Of a stretch of 7,122 nucleotides of DNA, positions 5,377 through 7,122 are shown piece by piece. A program made the position numbers and the translations under genes. How positions within the stretch are numbered: the first letter of the stretch is position 1; each line of letters opens with the position of its first letter. Below the pieces are notes generated by a model. It did no database searches and was not told the DNA's origin. It saw nothing but the letters and a program-made list of their open reading frames with translations. The DNA comes from an uncultured Lysobacter sp. (GTDB lineage: Bacteria > Pseudomonadota > Gammaproteobacteria > Xanthomonadales > Xanthomonadaceae), in contig CADCUA010000406.1 of the NCBI GenBank assembly GCA_902805755.1, positions 1-7,122 on the forward strand, given 5' to 3'.

Positions 5377-7122
5377 ATGTCCGCCGCCGCCATCCATCCC
5401 GTCGACGCGCGCTTCGCCGCCGAAGCCCGCATCACGCGCGCCGAGTACGAGCGGCTGTACGCCGAATCGCTCGAGCAGCCCGAGGCGTTCTGGGCGCGCA
5501 TCGCGCAGCGCGTCGAGTGGATGCGCGCGCCCACGCAGATCCGTGACGTGAGCTTCCGCGTCGAGGATTTCCGCATCCGCTGGTACGCCGACGGCGTGCT
5601 CAACGCGAGCGTCAGCTGCCTGGACCGGCACCTCGCCACGCGCGGTGACAAACCCGCACTGATCTTCGAGCCCGACGACCCCGCGAGGCCCGCGCAATAC
5701 GTGAGCTATCGCGAGCTGCATGCGCGCGTGTGCGCGCTCGGCAATGCCTTGCGCAACCTCGGCGTGCGCAAGGGCGACCGCGTCACGATCTACCTGCCGA
5801 TGGTCGTCGAGGCCGTCGTTGCGATGCTTGCCTGCGCGCGCATCGGCGCGGTGCATTCGGTGGTGTTCGGCGGCTTCGCGCCGCAGTCGATCGCCGACCG
5901 CGTCAGCGATTGCGCCAGCAGGCTGATCATCACCGCCGATGAGGGCCTGCGTGGCGGCCGGCGCACGCCGCTGAAGGCGAACGTCGATGCGGCGCTGAAG
6001 CTGCCGGGCACCGATTCGGTCGAAACCGTGCTGGTCGTTCGCAACACCGGTGGCGCGGTCGACATGCAGATGCCGCGCGATCGCTGGTTCGATGCGGTGG
6101 TCAACGGACAGGGCAGCGACTGCGAGCCCGAGGCGATGAATGCCGAGGATCCGCTCTTCATCCTCTACACATCGGGCAGCACCGGCAAGCCTAAGGGCGT
6201 GCTGCATACGACCGGCGGGTATCTCGTCTATGCCGCGTACACGCACGAATGCGTGTTCGACCTGCGCGAGGACGATGTGTACTGGTGCACGGCCGACGTG
6301 GGCTGGGTGACCGGGCACAGTTACGGCGTGTACGGCCCGCTCGCGAACGGCGCGACTTCGCTGGTGTTCGAAGGCGTACCGAATTACCCCGATGTGTCGC
6401 GCTTCTGGCAGGTCATCGACAAGCACCGCGTCACGCTGTTCTACACCGCACCGACCGCGATCCGCGCCCTGATGCGCGAAGGCGATGCGCCGGTGAAAGC
6501 GACTTCGCGCAGCAGCCTGCGCCTGCTGGGCAGCGTCGGTGAGCCGATCAATCCGGAAGCTTGGCGCTGGTATCACGAGGTCGTCGGCGATTCGCGCTGC
6601 CCGGTCGTGGACACGTGGTGGCAGACCGAGACCGGCGGCATCCTGATCGCACCGCTCCCCGGCGCGACCGATCTCAAGCCCGGCTCGGCAACGAAACCGT
6701 TCTTCGGCGTGCGCCCGGCGCTGGTCGATGCGCACGGGGAGATGCTGGACGGCGCGGCGGAGGGCAACCTTGTGCTGCTCGATTCGTGGCCGGGGCAGAT
6801 GCGCAGCGTGTACGGCGACCACGCGCGTTTCATCGAAACCTATTTCCGTGCGTATCCGGGCATGTACTTCACCGGCGACGGCTGCCGGCGCGATGCGGAC
6901 GGCGATTACTGGATCACCGGACGCGTCGACGACGTCATCAACGTCAGCGGCCATCGCATCGGCACGGCCGAAGTCGAAAGCGCGCTGGTCTCGCATCCGA
7001 AAGTGGCCGAAGCCGCGGTCGTCGGCTTCCCGCACGATCTCAAGGGCCAGGGCATCTATGCGTACGTGACGCTGCTCGCGGGCGAAACCCCCGACGACGC
7101 ACTGCAGCGTGAACTGATCGCG
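5377..7122 (+). CDS. acs: Acetyl-CoA synthetase (AMP-forming), first 582 codons, cut by window edge
   Basis: Cytoplasmic enzyme converting acetate, ATP and CoA to acetyl-CoA, AMP and PPi through acetyl-AMP; it is the high-affinity acetate assimilation route. Visible signatures: [11 protein letters not shown] (264-274, phosphate-binding loop), [16 protein letters not shown] with V311/T312 of the acetate pocket, and [10 protein letters not shown] (412-421), whose Trp415 matches the Salmonella Acs Trp414 that limits acyl size. Asp501 in YFTGDG binds the ribose. Arg516 and the hinge Asp518 lie in [14 protein letters not shown]. Numbering runs a constant +1 relative to Salmonella Acs across these sites, so no indel is apparent. 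The Trp pocket argues for acetate (propionate is possible) rather than longer acids. About 65 C-terminal residues, including the PxxxxGK lysine normally controlled by acetylation, fall outside the window. The GGAG Shine-Dalgarno is 6 nt before the ATG. The gene is divergent from the MHS transporter. Confidence 0.96.
   Translation, partial: MSAAAIHPVDARFAAEARITRAEYERLYAESLEQPEAFWARIAQRVEWMRAPTQIRDVSFRVEDFRIRWYADGVLNASVSCLDRHLATRGDKPALIFEPDDPARPAQYVSYRELHARVCALGNALRNLGVRKGDRVTIYLPMVVEAVVAMLACARIGAVHSVVFGGFAPQSIADRVSDCASRLIITADEGLRGGRRTPLKANVDAALKLPGTDSVETVLVVRNTGGAVDMQMPRDRWFDAVVNGQGSDCEPEAMNAEDPLFILYTSGSTGKPKGVLHTTGGYLVYAAYTHECVFDLREDDVYWCTADVGWVTGHSYGVYGPLANGATSLVFEGVPNYPDVSRFWQVIDKHRVTLFYTAPTAIRALMREGDAPVKATSRSSLRLLGSVGEPINPEAWRWYHEVVGDSRCPVVDTWWQTETGGILIAPLPGATDLKPGSATKPFFGVRPALVDAHGEMLDGAAEGNLVLLDSWPGQMRSVYGDHARFIETYFRAYPGMYFTGDGCRRDADGDYWITGRVDDVINVSGHRIGTAEVESALVSHPKVAEAAVVGFPHDLKGQGIYAYVTLLAGETPDDALQRELIA

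Noticed and set aside
4374..5546. 390-codon plus-strand open frame spanning the MFS gene, the intergenic region and the acs start
   Set aside because: It crosses two real genes in the wrong strand or frame, is rich in Arg, Glu, His and Gln, and has no family motif.
4768..7035. Very long (755-codon) minus-strand open frame opposite acs and the intergenic region
   Set aside because: It is antisense to the well-supported acs gene. Its product is Arg/Ala/His-rich with no recognisable motif, as expected from GC-rich antisense frames with few stops, and its tail overlaps the MFS gene in a different frame.

Overview
The window is GC-rich bacterial chromosome, most likely from a gammaproteobacterium of the Xanthomonadaceae/Lysobacteraceae type (Lysobacter, Luteimonas or Xanthomonas relatives). 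That placement rests on codon use and on my memory of the protein families, not on a marker gene. The genes look like housekeeping or metabolic genes. I see no phage, insertion sequence, CRISPR array, rRNA or tRNA.

Layout, left to right. (1) 1-572, minus strand: the first 190 codons of mutM/fpg (formamidopyrimidine-DNA glycosylase), cut by the left edge. (2) 573-878: divergent intergenic region containing a clean 18-bp inverted repeat. (3) 879-2063, plus: a DesA-type membrane acyl-lipid delta-9 desaturase with all three histidine boxes and a long C-terminal extension. (4) 2068-2433, plus: a small exported protein with three EF-hands, starting 4 nt after desA. A near-perfect intrinsic terminator (2089-2120) lies inside the stretch coding for its signal peptide. 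(5) 2434-2767: noncoding, with short repeats only. (6) 2768-3325, plus: an unnamed five-helix membrane protein with intramembrane D/E-x3-H motifs. (7) 3363-5021, minus: a metabolite:H+ symporter (MHS) family MFS transporter of 552 residues, enlarged by a periplasmic loop of about 117 residues. (8) 5022-5376: divergent intergenic region with a perfect 9-bp-arm inverted repeat. (9) 5377-7122, plus: acs (acetyl-CoA synthetase), the first 582 codons, cut by the right edge.

Functional reading. DesA adjusts membrane fluidity by desaturating existing acyl chains. Acs activates acetate to acetyl-CoA. The divergently placed MHS transporter may import a carboxylate or similar solute connected with that metabolism, but its substrate cannot be read from the sequence. 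MutM is a DNA-repair enzyme unrelated to its neighbours.

I did not find a convincing new multi-gene system. The observations most worth a second look are the terminator that doubles as signal-peptide code, the resemblance of the DesA C-terminal extension to ISL3-type transposase tails, the metal-site-like motifs of the unnamed membrane protein, the large loop in the MFS transporter, and the two inverted repeats in the divergent promoter regions.
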